64,000 nucleotides of DNA from Rasiella rasia. GTDB taxonomy: Bacteria; Bacteroidota; Bacteroidia; Flavobacteriales; Flavobacteriaceae. The DNA is taken from positions 2,185,501-2,249,500 of the forward strand of contig NZ_CP049057.1 of assembly GCF_011044175.1 (NCBI RefSeq). Direction: 5' to 3'. Below the pieces are notes generated by a model, which did no database searches, was not told where the DNA came from, and saw only the letters and a list, made by a program, of their open reading frames with translations. Below are positions 51,399 to 60,159 of this stretch, piece after piece; the stretch's first letter is position 1, and every line of letters starts with the position of its first letter. A program made the translations under genes and the position numbers.

Positions 51399-52886
51399 AT
51401 GTCGTTAAAATCTATCGCTGCTAAAATATTCGCAAAATGGGCTGTTAACCGCATGAAGTCATGGGTGAATAGCCCTGTTGAAACACAGCAGAAGGTCTTT
51501 CTGCAACTTATTAAAACCGCTGCGGAAACTTCCTTTGGCCAAGACCATGATTTTAAGAATATTACCACGCATGCCGATTTTGTAAATCGGGTGCCTATTC
51601 GCGATTACGAAGCATTAAGGCCCTACGTAAACCGAGTAGTAGATGGAGAAAGCGATGTGCTGTGGCCTGGAAAACCATTGTATTTTGCAAAGACTTCAGG
51701 AACTACTTCTGGTGCAAAGTATATTCCTTTAACAGAAGCTTCTATGCCAACACATACACAGGCAGCTAGAAATGCTATGTTGTGCTATATTCATGAAACA
51801 GGAGACTCTAGCTTTGTAGATGGAAAAATGATCTTTCTACAAGGTAGTCCAGAAATGGTAGAAAAAAATGGGATTCAAGTTGGCAGACTATCGGGTATTG
51901 TGGCACATTATGTACCGAACTACCTACAAAGCAACAGGCTGCCAAGTTGGGAAACAAATTGCATAGAAGATTGGGAAGAAAAGGTAGATGCCATCGTTAA
52001 TGAAACAATAGATCAAAATATGACCATGATAAGTGGTATACCTTCTTGGGTACAAATGTATTTTGAGCGTATAAAGGCTGTAGCTAATAAACCTGTAGGC
52101 GAGGTATTTAAAAATTTCAACCTGTTTATTTACGGCGGAGTGAATTATGAGCCGTATCGCGCTAAATTTGAAGCGCTTATCGGCCGTAAAGTGCCTAGTA
52201 TTGAACTTTTTCCTGCATCTGAAGGGTTTTTTGCTTTTCAAGATAGTCAGCATGAAAAAGGATTGCTCTTGCAACTTAATTCTGGAATGTTTTACGAATT
52301 TATAGAAGCCGCTCACTTTTTTGAAGAAAATCCGAAACGTCTTACTATAGCAGATGTTCAAATTGGGATTAACTATGTGCTAATTGTTTCAACTAATGCA
52401 GGATTATGGGCATATAATGTTGGGGATACTGTACAGTTTACTTCGGTAAAACCTTATCGTGTTATTGTTTCGGGCCGTATAAAGCACTTTATTTCAGCTT
52501 TTGGAGAACATGTTATAGGAAAGGAAGTAGAGCAAGCAATGAACGAAGCCATGACTGAGTTTAATTTTAGCATTTCAGAATTTACAGTAGCGCCCCAAAC
52601 GAGTCCAGAAGGAAACGAACTACCCTACCATGAATGGATTGTAGAGTTTAACACCGCGCCGAATGACATTAGTGAGGTAGAAAAAAAACTTGATAGTTCT
52701 ATGCAAGCTCAGAATAGCTATTACTATGATTTAATCAAAGGGAAGGTGCTTCAACCACTTAAAATAAAGACGTTGCCCAAAGACGCTTTTCAGCAGTACA
52801 TGAAATCGTTAGGAAAATTAGGAGGTCAGAACAAAGTTCCACGGCTTTCTAACGATCGGAAGATAGCAGATGCCTTGTTAAAGTAG
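51399..52886 (+). CDS. GH3 auxin-responsive-promoter family protein
   Basis: 495 residues. Adenylate-forming enzyme fold: FAKTSGTTSGAKYIPLT (about 104-120) is the P-loop/A3 motif; YGGVNYEPY (about 247) and NVGDTVQF (about 341) follow. Plant GH3 proteins link amino acids to hormones; bacterial members are unexplored, so the acid and amine here are unknown. It occurs next to M23 and tatA in flavobacteria, so a link to the envelope is a fair inference. Confidence 0.88.
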   Translation: MSLKSIAAKIFAKWAVNRMKSWVNSPVETQQKVFLQLIKTAAETSFGQDHDFKNITTHADFVNRVPIRDYEALRPYVNRVVDGESDVLWPGKPLYFAKTSGTTSGAKYIPLTEASMPTHTQAARNAMLCYIHETGDSSFVDGKMIFLQGSPEMVEKNGIQVGRLSGIVAHYVPNYLQSNRLPSWETNCIEDWEEKVDAIVNETIDQNMTMISGIPSWVQMYFERIKAVANKPVGEVFKNFNLFIYGGVNYEPYRAKFEALIGRKVPSIELFPASEGFFAFQDSQHEKGLLLQLNSGMFYEFIEAAHFFEENPKRLTIADVQIGINYVLIVSTNAGLWAYNVGDTVQFTSVKPYRVIVSGRIKHFISAFGEHVIGKEVEQAMNEAMTEFNFSISEFTVAPQTSPEGNELPYHEWIVEFNTAPNDISEVEKKLDSSMQAQNSYYYDLIKGKVLQPLKIKTLPKDAFQQYMKSLGKLGGQNKVPRLSNDRKIADALLK

Positions 52887-52966
52887 CACTACGCAATAGA
52901 CATTTCTGTACTATAAATTTTAAAATGCACATCTAAACACAAAAAGAGCTAATTCACTAATAAACG

Positions 52967-52974
52967 TATCTTTG
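52967..52974 (+). promoter_or_regulatory. -7 box of the 560-residue orphan, leaderless
   Basis: TATCTTTG ends four bases before the ATG at 52979. Same arrangement as rnpA and holB. Confidence 0.6.
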
Positions 52975-52978
52975 CCTA

Positions 52979-54661
52979 ATGGCTTTAATTAACACACATA
53001 CCCGAACACGAGCACAAGAAAGTACTGGCGCGATTGAGCGCCTATATATAACGATGCGTCATTTGTTTAACAGAGGATATTACAAACCTATGGGTGTTTC
53101 GGGAGAAACGCTTCGAGAGGCATTACTCATTCTAAGACCAGAAATTTATGGTTCGATTGCGGAAGAAAAAATAGAACTGCAAGGACTTCTTTACGTTATA
53201 GATAGATTACCCACAGGTATTGAAGAGTGTCGTTTTATAAACTTAACAAGCGACGAAGGCTATGCCAACTCACATTTTACCCCTATTATTCCCCCGAAAA
53301 GACGGCGTAACTGTTATCGCATTGATGACGAACAAATGAATATTGAGGTGACTAGAGGTCGCTCAGAAATATATGACATACTTACACACCTTACTTTTCT
53401 ATTCATAGAGTCGCATAAAATCATGAAGCAAGTGATGATTGATGACCAAGGCGGTGTAATTAGAGATTGGAAGAAATTAGAAGTGGCAGTTCAGAAAAAA
53501 GAGGCGTTAACCCAACAAGAAAAGGAAATTGCGCTAACACATACAGCTAACTTCTTAGGACGTACGTTTGAAGAGGTAAGTGGTGTTTTTCCGTTATTTG
53601 GTTGTGAGGAGAACCCCAATAGATTTTTTAATATTGTTTATTTTCTTGGGAAATTGGCCATAGAAGAGGCCACGGGGGAAGAAAAGCGTATTATCACTTT
53701 CAGCCCAGTACTTCGAGAACGTTTAGGGCATCATATTCACGGCGAAAAATGGGCATCTCGAATTAAGAAAGTACTAGCCGACCAACAGCTGTTAAAAAGA
53801 CCTATTCACATAATTAGTGCCAACATGCACAGTGTGATGAATACACTTTTTGCAGAAACGGCGTTGCCAAATGAAGCGAAGAAGTACCAAGGACTCCGGC
53901 TATTTGAAGCCTTAAGTGACCCAAAAAACTCGAAGTTACGTGAGAAAGTTGCAAAAAAGGCGAAAAGTAACGGAATGACTTTGCTACAGGATAGTAGCGG
54001 AACGAACATAGACGTCCAAATCTTTGATACAGCTCACTGTCCGGATGCAATTTGTAACAACGAAGGATTGGAAATTGAAGACAAACCAGTAATTGTAGTC
54101 ATGGATTATGCTTTTGGGGAACAAGCTTACGAAACCATGGATGAATTGCTAAAGCCCTATTCAGACGACAGGCAACAGCAACACTTTTTAAACGTGGTAT
54201 CTGTTTCTATTATGGGAAAAGCAGGTATTCTTGAAGGAGGTAAAGGAGATATAATGATTCCTTCGGCGCATGTATTTGAAGGCACTGCAGACAATTATCC
54301 ATTTAAGAATCGTTTAAAGAAATCGCATTTTGCTGAAGATGATGTAAACGTATGCACTGGCTCAATGATTACCGTTTTAGGAACTTCATTGCAAAACAGA
54401 GATGTGCTTAAGTTTTTTCACGAATCTACATGGAATGTCATAGGTCTGGAGATGGAAGGAGCACATTACCAAAAAGCCATTCAGGCAGCGGCAAAAATTA
54501 GAGGTAGTGTAAGCGCAAAAATAAAGGTTAGATATGCGTATTACGCGTCAGATAATCCACTAGAAACAGGAAGCACATTAGCATCTGGTGGACTAGGGAC
54601 CACTGGGGTTAAACCCACGTATGTAATAACCAAAAGAATGTTAAATCAGATTTTAGAGTAA
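52979..54661 (+). CDS. Uncharacterised 560-residue protein with nucleoside-phosphorylase-like end
   Basis: I recognise this as a conserved Bacteroidota protein, probably the family DUF6909 (from memory, unverified). Residues 1-260 are helical. The region from about 265 has a beta-alpha pattern (RPIHIISANMHSVMNTL) and includes VIVVMDYAFGEQAYETMDELL (about 363, quoted in part). Near the C-terminus NVIGLEMEGAHYQKAI (about 487) matches the (D/E)MEG(A)xx motif by which purine nucleoside phosphorylases and AMP nucleosidases hold ribose. No signal or membrane segment. It precedes the rhamnose genes by 14 bases, but its own promoter and phylogenetic breadth suggest an independent role. Confidence 0.7.
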   Translation: MALINTHTRTRAQESTGAIERLYITMRHLFNRGYYKPMGVSGETLREALLILRPEIYGSIAEEKIELQGLLYVIDRLPTGIEECRFINLTSDEGYANSHFTPIIPPKRRRNCYRIDDEQMNIEVTRGRSEIYDILTHLTFLFIESHKIMKQVMIDDQGGVIRDWKKLEVAVQKKEALTQQEKEIALTHTANFLGRTFEEVSGVFPLFGCEENPNRFFNIVYFLGKLAIEEATGEEKRIITFSPVLRERLGHHIHGEKWASRIKKVLADQQLLKRPIHIISANMHSVMNTLFAETALPNEAKKYQGLRLFEALSDPKNSKLREKVAKKAKSNGMTLLQDSSGTNIDVQIFDTAHCPDAICNNEGLEIEDKPVIVVMDYAFGEQAYETMDELLKPYSDDRQQQHFLNVVSVSIMGKAGILEGGKGDIMIPSAHVFEGTADNYPFKNRLKKSHFAEDDVNVCTGSMITVLGTSLQNRDVLKFFHESTWNVIGLEMEGAHYQKAIQAAAKIRGSVSAKIKVRYAYYASDNPLETGSTLASGGLGTTGVKPTYVITKRMLNQILE

Positions 54662-54675
54662 CCTAAAAATTTATT

Positions 54676-55695
54676 TTGAGTAATAATAAAGTATTAATAA
54701 CAGGGGGCGCAGGCTTTATAGGATCCAATTATGTGGCACATGCAATCACAACTACAAAAGATGAATTAGTAGTGCTAGATAAGCTCACCTATGCAGGAGA
54801 TTTAAGAAATTTAGAGGGTTATTTAGATGAAAATCGTCTGCAATTTGTGGAAGGTGATATTTGCGAAGAATCATTTCTAAAAACTCTTTTTGAAGAACAT
54901 CAATTTACTCATGTAATTCACTTTGCAGCAGAGAGCCATGTAGACAATTCTATCTCAGGCCCAGCAGCTTTTATAGAAACAAATATTGTTGGCACCTTTC
55001 ATTTATTACAAAATGCCTATAAATTATGGATGGATGGTCCTAATAAGTTAAAAAGGGAATTTTCTGATGCGCGTTTTCTTCATGTCTCTACAGATGAGGT
55101 ATATGGAACCTTAGGAGACACAGGATTATTTACAGAAGAGACTCCGTACGCGCCAAACAGTCCGTATAGTGCATCGAAAGCGTCATCAGACTTTATTGTT
55201 CGTAGTTACTATCATACCTATGGGCTGCCAGTGGTTACCACCAATTGTTCAAACAATTATGGCCCTAACCAGCACAAGGAGAAATTAATCCCAACCATCA
55301 TTAGAAAGGCAATTTCTGGACAGCCCATACCTATTTATGGCGATGGAAAGAATGTACGCGACTGGTTGTATGTGTTAGACCATTGCAAGGGCATACAGTT
55401 GGCTTTAGATAAGGGCGAACTTGGCGAAACATATAATATTGGAGGTAGAAACGAGCGCCAAAATTTATACATTGCGCATACCATTTGTGAGATGTTAGAT
55501 GAAATGCACCCAGGAAGCACGTCGTACAAAGCTCAGATAGCCTTTGTAACAGACAGACCTGGCCATGATTTTAGATATGCCATAGATGCGTCTAAAATAG
55601 AGAATGAATTGGGGTGGTCTGCTAAAGAAAATTTTGAAAGCGGCATTAAAAAAACCATCACATGGTACTTAAACCATAAAGACAGACTTTTATGA
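54676..55695 (+). CDS. rfbB: dTDP-glucose 4,6-dehydratase
   Basis: 339 residues from TTG 54676; no in-frame ATG fits the family start ([19 protein letters not shown]). NAD motif GGAGFIG (about 9-15); STDEVYG (about 136-142) and YSASK (about 162-166) are the active site. Converts dTDP-glucose to the 4-keto-6-deoxy sugar, first step to dTDP-rhamnose. It overlaps rfbA by four bases. Confidence 0.95.
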   Translation: MSNNKVLITGGAGFIGSNYVAHAITTTKDELVVLDKLTYAGDLRNLEGYLDENRLQFVEGDICEESFLKTLFEEHQFTHVIHFAAESHVDNSISGPAAFIETNIVGTFHLLQNAYKLWMDGPNKLKREFSDARFLHVSTDEVYGTLGDTGLFTEETPYAPNSPYSASKASSDFIVRSYYHTYGLPVVTTNCSNNYGPNQHKEKLIPTIIRKAISGQPIPIYGDGKNVRDWLYVLDHCKGIQLALDKGELGETYNIGGRNERQNLYIAHTICEMLDEMHPGSTSYKAQIAFVTDRPGHDFRYAIDASKIENELGWSAKENFESGIKKTITWYLNHKDRLL

Positions 55696-56546
55696 AGGGA
55701 ATTGTTTTAGCAGGAGGTTCTGGCACTAGGCTGCACCCTATTACGCTAGCTGTAAGTAAACAGCTTATGCCGGTGTATGATAAACCTATGATTTATTACC
55801 CGCTGTCTACCTTGATGTATGCAGGTATAAATGAAATTTTAATTATCTCGACACCGCAGGATTTACCACTATTCAAAAAACTACTCGGAGATGGAAGTAA
55901 CTTAGGCTGCCGTTTTGAGTACGCAGAACAAGCACATCCCAATGGCCTAGCAGAAGCTTTTATTATTGGTAAAGACTTTATTGGAGACGATAAAGTGGCA
56001 TTGGTTTTAGGAGACAACATTTTTTACGGTTCTGGACTTAAAGAGTTATTACAGCAAAATAACAATCCTGATGGTGGGATTATTTATGCGTATCATGTGC
56101 ATGACCCTGAAAGATATGGTGTGGTTGCCTTTGATGACCACGGAAAAGCGTTATCTATTGAAGAAAAGCCCGCGAATCCAAAATCGAATTATGCAGTACC
56201 GGGTATTTACTTTTATGACAATAGCGTTGTTTCCATTGCCGAAACTATTCAACCTAGCGCACGAGGCGAACTAGAAATAACAGACGTTAACAACGCCTAC
56301 CTGAAACAAGGGAAATTGAATGTTAGTATCTTAGACAAAGGAACCGCATGGTTAGACACAGGTACTTTTGCCTCTTTAATGCAGGCGGCCCAATTTGTAG
56401 AAGTTATAGAAGAGCGTCAAGGATTAAAAATTGGCTCTATTGAAGAAGCCGCCTATGAAATGGGCTACATTACCAAACAACAACTAAGAGCGTTAGCAGA
56501 ACCTCTGCTAAAAAGCGGATACGGAAAACCTCTATTAGACCTATAA
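55692..56546 (+). CDS. rfbA: Glucose-1-phosphate thymidylyltransferase
   Basis: 284 residues. Nucleotidyltransferase signature [11 protein letters not shown] (about 8-18), then EKPANPKS (about 158) and the magnesium Asp in DTGTF (about 223). Makes dTDP-glucose for rfbB. The start ATG overlaps the rfbB stop. Confidence 0.96.
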   Translation: MKGIVLAGGSGTRLHPITLAVSKQLMPVYDKPMIYYPLSTLMYAGINEILIISTPQDLPLFKKLLGDGSNLGCRFEYAEQAHPNGLAEAFIIGKDFIGDDKVALVLGDNIFYGSGLKELLQQNNNPDGGIIYAYHVHDPERYGVVAFDDHGKALSIEEKPANPKSNYAVPGIYFYDNSVVSIAETIQPSARGELEITDVNNAYLKQGKLNVSILDKGTAWLDTGTFASLMQAAQFVEVIEERQGLKIGSIEEAAYEMGYITKQQLRALAEPLLKSGYGKPLLDL

Positions 56547-56550
56547 TACT

Positions 56551-57096
56551 TTGGAAATACTACAAAGCCCATTAGAAGATTGTTTTATTGTTGTGCCCAG
56601 AGCTTTTAAGGATGCTCGAGGGGTTTTTTGCGAAACGTTCAACAAAAAGGCGTTTGAATTAGCCTCGGGAATAACGGTTAATTTTGTACAAGACAACCAG
56701 TCAACTTCAACCAAAGGTGTGTTACGAGGACTGCATTTTCAGACAGGGGCTAAGGCGCAAGCTAAATTAGTGCGAGCTATTCAGGGCAGTGTATTAGATA
56801 TTGTTGTAGACCTTCGGAAATCGTCTAAAACTTTCGGACAATCCTTTTCTTTGGTATTAACGGCAGAAAACAGAAAGCAACTCTTTGTGCCCAAAGGGTT
56901 TGCACACGGATTTATCACGCTGTCTGAAACTTCGGTCTTTGGGTATAAGTGCGATGCATACTATGATGCTGCTTCAGAGGGAGGAATCATATATAATGAC
57001 GCAACCTTAAAACTAGATTGGCATCTTTCGGAAGACGAATTTATTGTTTCAGAAAAAGACCTTCAACTTCCGTCATTCAAGGAAGCAACTGCATGA
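56551..57096 (+). CDS. rfbC: dTDP-4-dehydrorhamnose 3,5-epimerase
   Basis: 181 residues from TTG 56551, the second TTG start in this operon; EILQSPLEDCF is the usual RfbC N-terminus. Cupin fold with RGLHFQ (about 57, catalytic His), DIVVDLRKSS (about 78) and KGFAHGF (about 113). Four bases after rfbA. Confidence 0.95.
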   Translation: MEILQSPLEDCFIVVPRAFKDARGVFCETFNKKAFELASGITVNFVQDNQSTSTKGVLRGLHFQTGAKAQAKLVRAIQGSVLDIVVDLRKSSKTFGQSFSLVLTAENRKQLFVPKGFAHGFITLSETSVFGYKCDAYYDAASEGGIIYNDATLKLDWHLSEDEFIVSEKDLQLPSFKEATA

Positions 57097-57178
57097 AATA
57101 CCCGCACACTATTTGTAAACAATCCCCACTAACTTGTGTAGGAGTGCTGTTATATCTTGCTTTAAGAATTGTAAACAG

Positions 57179-58039
57179 ATGAAGCATATTTTGGTTACAG
57201 GATCTAATGGCCAGCTAGCAAGGTGTATTCAAGATGTGGTTTCAGCAAACAAAACCATGCGGTTTACGTTTATGACTAAGGAAGCTCTGTCTGTAACAGA
57301 CAAAGAAAGTATTGAAGAAATTTTCAGTACAAAGCAGTTTGATTATTGTATAAATACGGCGGCGTATACCAATGTAGAAAGGGCAGAAAGCGATAAAGAC
57401 ATTACGTTTGCGATAAATGCAGAAGGCGCTAAGAACTTGGCAGATGTTTGTAGGAAACATGATACTACACTATTTCAAATTTCTACAGATTATGTTTTTG
57501 ATGGGGCTACTACAGTGCCTTACGTTGAAACCGATGCAACCAATCCTATTAACGTGTATGGTGCATCGAAGCTGAAAGGTGAAAATTACGTCAGGGAGCA
57601 CTGTAAAAAGCATTACATAATTAGAACATCGTGGTTGTACAGTCAATATGGGCACAACTTTTTGAAAACCATGATAAAGCATGGTAAAGCAGGCACTCGG
57701 CTAACTATTACCACAGAACAAACAGGAACGCCTACAAATGCAAATGATTTGGCACGAGCGATAGTAACAATGGTTCAGGATGATAACAATGGGTATGGTC
57801 TGTATCATTTCAGCAATGAGGGAGAAGCAACCTGGTATGATTTTGCGACAGAGATTTTCTCGCAAACGAGTGAATTAAATAGCTCAAATCTTGCAAAAAC
57901 CGACCATTACCGTACTTTTGCACAGCGTCCAAAATATAGTGTGCTGAATACAACAAAGATTAAAGAAACATTCAAGATACAGCCTTTTAATTGGCGAGAA
58001 AGTCTAAAAGCTGTTTTACATACGTTGGAAACGAACTAA
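57179..58039 (+). CDS. rfbD: dTDP-4-dehydrorhamnose reductase
   Basis: 286 residues from ATG 57179; the frame could extend to 57134, but the family starts at MKHILVTGSNGQLA. SDR fold with GSNGQLA (about 8-14) and YGASK (about 124-128). It finishes dTDP-L-rhamnose. An 82-base gap before the gene may hold a second promoter, though no box is clear. Confidence 0.94.
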   Translation: MKHILVTGSNGQLARCIQDVVSANKTMRFTFMTKEALSVTDKESIEEIFSTKQFDYCINTAAYTNVERAESDKDITFAINAEGAKNLADVCRKHDTTLFQISTDYVFDGATTVPYVETDATNPINVYGASKLKGENYVREHCKKHYIIRTSWLYSQYGHNFLKTMIKHGKAGTRLTITTEQTGTPTNANDLARAIVTMVQDDNNGYGLYHFSNEGEATWYDFATEIFSQTSELNSSNLAKTDHYRTFAQRPKYSVLNTTKIKETFKIQPFNWRESLKAVLHTLETN

Positions 58040-58049
58040 ATTTAAATTT

Positions 58050-59018
58050 ATGACTCAAGAACATCACGACGAAGTAGATTTGGTGTACGTCATCAAAAAA
58101 ATCAAAGAAATCATTAAAGGTTGGATCGTCCTGCTCTTTAAAGCGATTGGTTTTGCGCTAAAATTTTGGTGGGTTATTCTGTTACTTATTCTTATTGGTT
58201 TTGGTTTTGGCTACTACAAAATTAAAGACCAAAGACCCTCTCGTAAATCAACTGTTATTGTAAAAATAAACTACGAGTTGCAGCCATATGTACAAAATGT
58301 GATGGAGTTGTATAACTCTAAGGCAAAGGCGTATGATTCGATATTTCTAACAAAACATGGATTTAGTCCATGGAATCCAGAAGTAAAGGAAGTACAAATG
58401 GAGCCGATTGTTGATTTTAAAGATGTATTAGAAGAATATCAAATCAACGAACGAAGTTTAGACATGTTACTAAACAGAATGGAATTTGATGAGGAAAATC
58501 CGTTGGCAGATTTACTAGCAAAAGAGTACGACTACTTCGAGTTTGACTTTTCACTTTCTGGATATGCTACACCCGAGAATGTTGAAAGCTTTTTTACATA
58601 TATAAATAACGACCCACGACTTACTGCCTATAAAACAGAAGCAGAGAAAAACTTAGCAGAGCAAATCGCACATAACACAAAGAGTTTAGCCCTTATCGAC
58701 GGAGTATTTGAAAGTTATTTGTCTACAGAAAATGGAGGCACAGACGTTGGTCCTAGAGACAAGGGGTTTGACTTAAACGAGCTTATGGATGCGAAACTTA
58801 TTGTGCAAGACAGAAACCAAATATTAAAAGACGAGCTGTCGTTGTCACAAGATATTGCCGTGCCGCTACACCAAATTCAAACACGTGATGCTGAAGGAAG
58901 ACTTTTAAATAAGAAACATATAATTTATCCAATAGCATTGGTATTCTTTTTCTTCTTACTTGCCTATTTGAGATATGTTTACTTGTATCTAAGAAAGGTT
59001 GCAAGAGAGAACGAATAA
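58050..59018 (+). CDS. Wzz-like chain-length/polysaccharide co-polymerase protein
   Basis: 322 residues with membrane segments at about 44-63 and 291-314 and an extracytoplasmic helical region between them, the topology of Wzz/PCP proteins that control polymer length. The motif match to Wzz is weak and the acidic, asparagine-rich middle is unlike E. coli Wzz, so the call relies on topology and context. A charged cytosolic start (DLVYVIKKIKEIIKGW) precedes the first helix. Confidence 0.65.
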   Translation: MTQEHHDEVDLVYVIKKIKEIIKGWIVLLFKAIGFALKFWWVILLLILIGFGFGYYKIKDQRPSRKSTVIVKINYELQPYVQNVMELYNSKAKAYDSIFLTKHGFSPWNPEVKEVQMEPIVDFKDVLEEYQINERSLDMLLNRMEFDEENPLADLLAKEYDYFEFDFSLSGYATPENVESFFTYINNDPRLTAYKTEAEKNLAEQIAHNTKSLALIDGVFESYLSTENGGTDVGPRDKGFDLNELMDAKLIVQDRNQILKDELSLSQDIAVPLHQIQTRDAEGRLLNKKHIIYPIALVFFFFLLAYLRYVYLYLRKVARENE

Positions 59019-59033
59019 TTGTTGTAAAGAGGT

Positions 59034-60158
59034 ATGAAAAAGAAGAATTTAATTGTATTTGGAACACGTCCTGAGGCTATAAAAATGGCTCCTTTGGTAA
59101 AGGCCTTTTTAAATGACGATAGTTTTGATACAAAGGTTTGCGTAACTGCACAACATCGCGAAATGTTAGATCAAGTTCTCGACTTTTTTGAAATCATACC
59201 AGATTACGACTTGAATGTGATGAAGCCAAATCAGAACCTATACAGTCTAACAGCCACAATTATAGAAGGAATGAAGCCTGTTTTAGACGAAGTTAAGCCA
59301 GATTATATATATGTGCATGGGGATACCACCACCTCTATGGCTGTTGGAATAGCAGGGTTTTACGCAGGGGCAAAAGTGTGTCATGTAGAAGCGGGACTTC
59401 GCACGTACGATAGGCAATATCCGTTTCCAGAAGAGTTCAACAGACAACTAACTGGGCGTATTGCAGATTACCATTTTGCACCTACTGCAGGCTCAAAAGA
59501 AAATTTGTTACAGGAACGAACCCTAAACGATCGTATTCTTGTTACTGGAAATACCGTGATAGATGCTTTGTTGTTTGGGATTGAAAAGGTGACCTCACCT
59601 GGATATTCTGATGCTGAAATTGAAATGTTGAATGCTAAGGTAGACCTCTCAAAGCGACTTATTTTGGTGACAGGGCATAGACGCGAGAATCATGGTGAAG
59701 GATTACTAAACATTTGTACGGCACTGAAAACTATTGCGCAGGAATATCCAGATACGCAAATAATATATCCTGTTCATTTAAATCCGAATGTAAAGGGACC
59801 TGTACATGAACTACTCGAAGGAGTGTCTAATATATTATTAGTGCCCCCATTGGCATACCCAGCATTTATTTGGTTGATGGAAAAAAGCTATTTGATAATA
59901 ACCGATAGCGGTGGAATTCAGGAAGAAGCCCCAAGCCTAGGCAAACCAGTATTAGTAACCAGAACGACTACAGAACGACCCGAAGCAGTTTCTGAAGGTA
60001 CCGTACTTCTAGTTGGAACCGATGCCGAAAGAATTACCTTAAAAACAAAACAATTATTAGACGACGATGCGTATTATAAAAATATGAGCCAACTACACAA
60101 TCCGTATGGAGATGGTAAGTCGGTTGCACGAATCGTTTCTTATATAAAAACATTATAA
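59034..60158 (+). CDS. wecB: UDP-N-acetylglucosamine 2-epimerase (non-hydrolysing)
   Basis: 374 residues. GTRPEAIKMAPL (about 9-20), HGDTTTSMA (about 96-104), HVEAGLRTYDR (about 115-125) and TDSGGIQEEAP (about 287-297) are the family signatures. Converts UDP-GlcNAc to UDP-ManNAc for the next enzyme. One base separates it from wecC. Confidence 0.96.
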   Translation: MKKKNLIVFGTRPEAIKMAPLVKAFLNDDSFDTKVCVTAQHREMLDQVLDFFEIIPDYDLNVMKPNQNLYSLTATIIEGMKPVLDEVKPDYIYVHGDTTTSMAVGIAGFYAGAKVCHVEAGLRTYDRQYPFPEEFNRQLTGRIADYHFAPTAGSKENLLQERTLNDRILVTGNTVIDALLFGIEKVTSPGYSDAEIEMLNAKVDLSKRLILVTGHRRENHGEGLLNICTALKTIAQEYPDTQIIYPVHLNPNVKGPVHELLEGVSNILLVPPLAYPAFIWLMEKSYLIITDSGGIQEEAPSLGKPVLVTRTTTERPEAVSEGTVLLVGTDAERITLKTKQLLDDDAYYKNMSQLHNPYGDGKSVARIVSYIKTL

Positions 60159-60159
60159 A

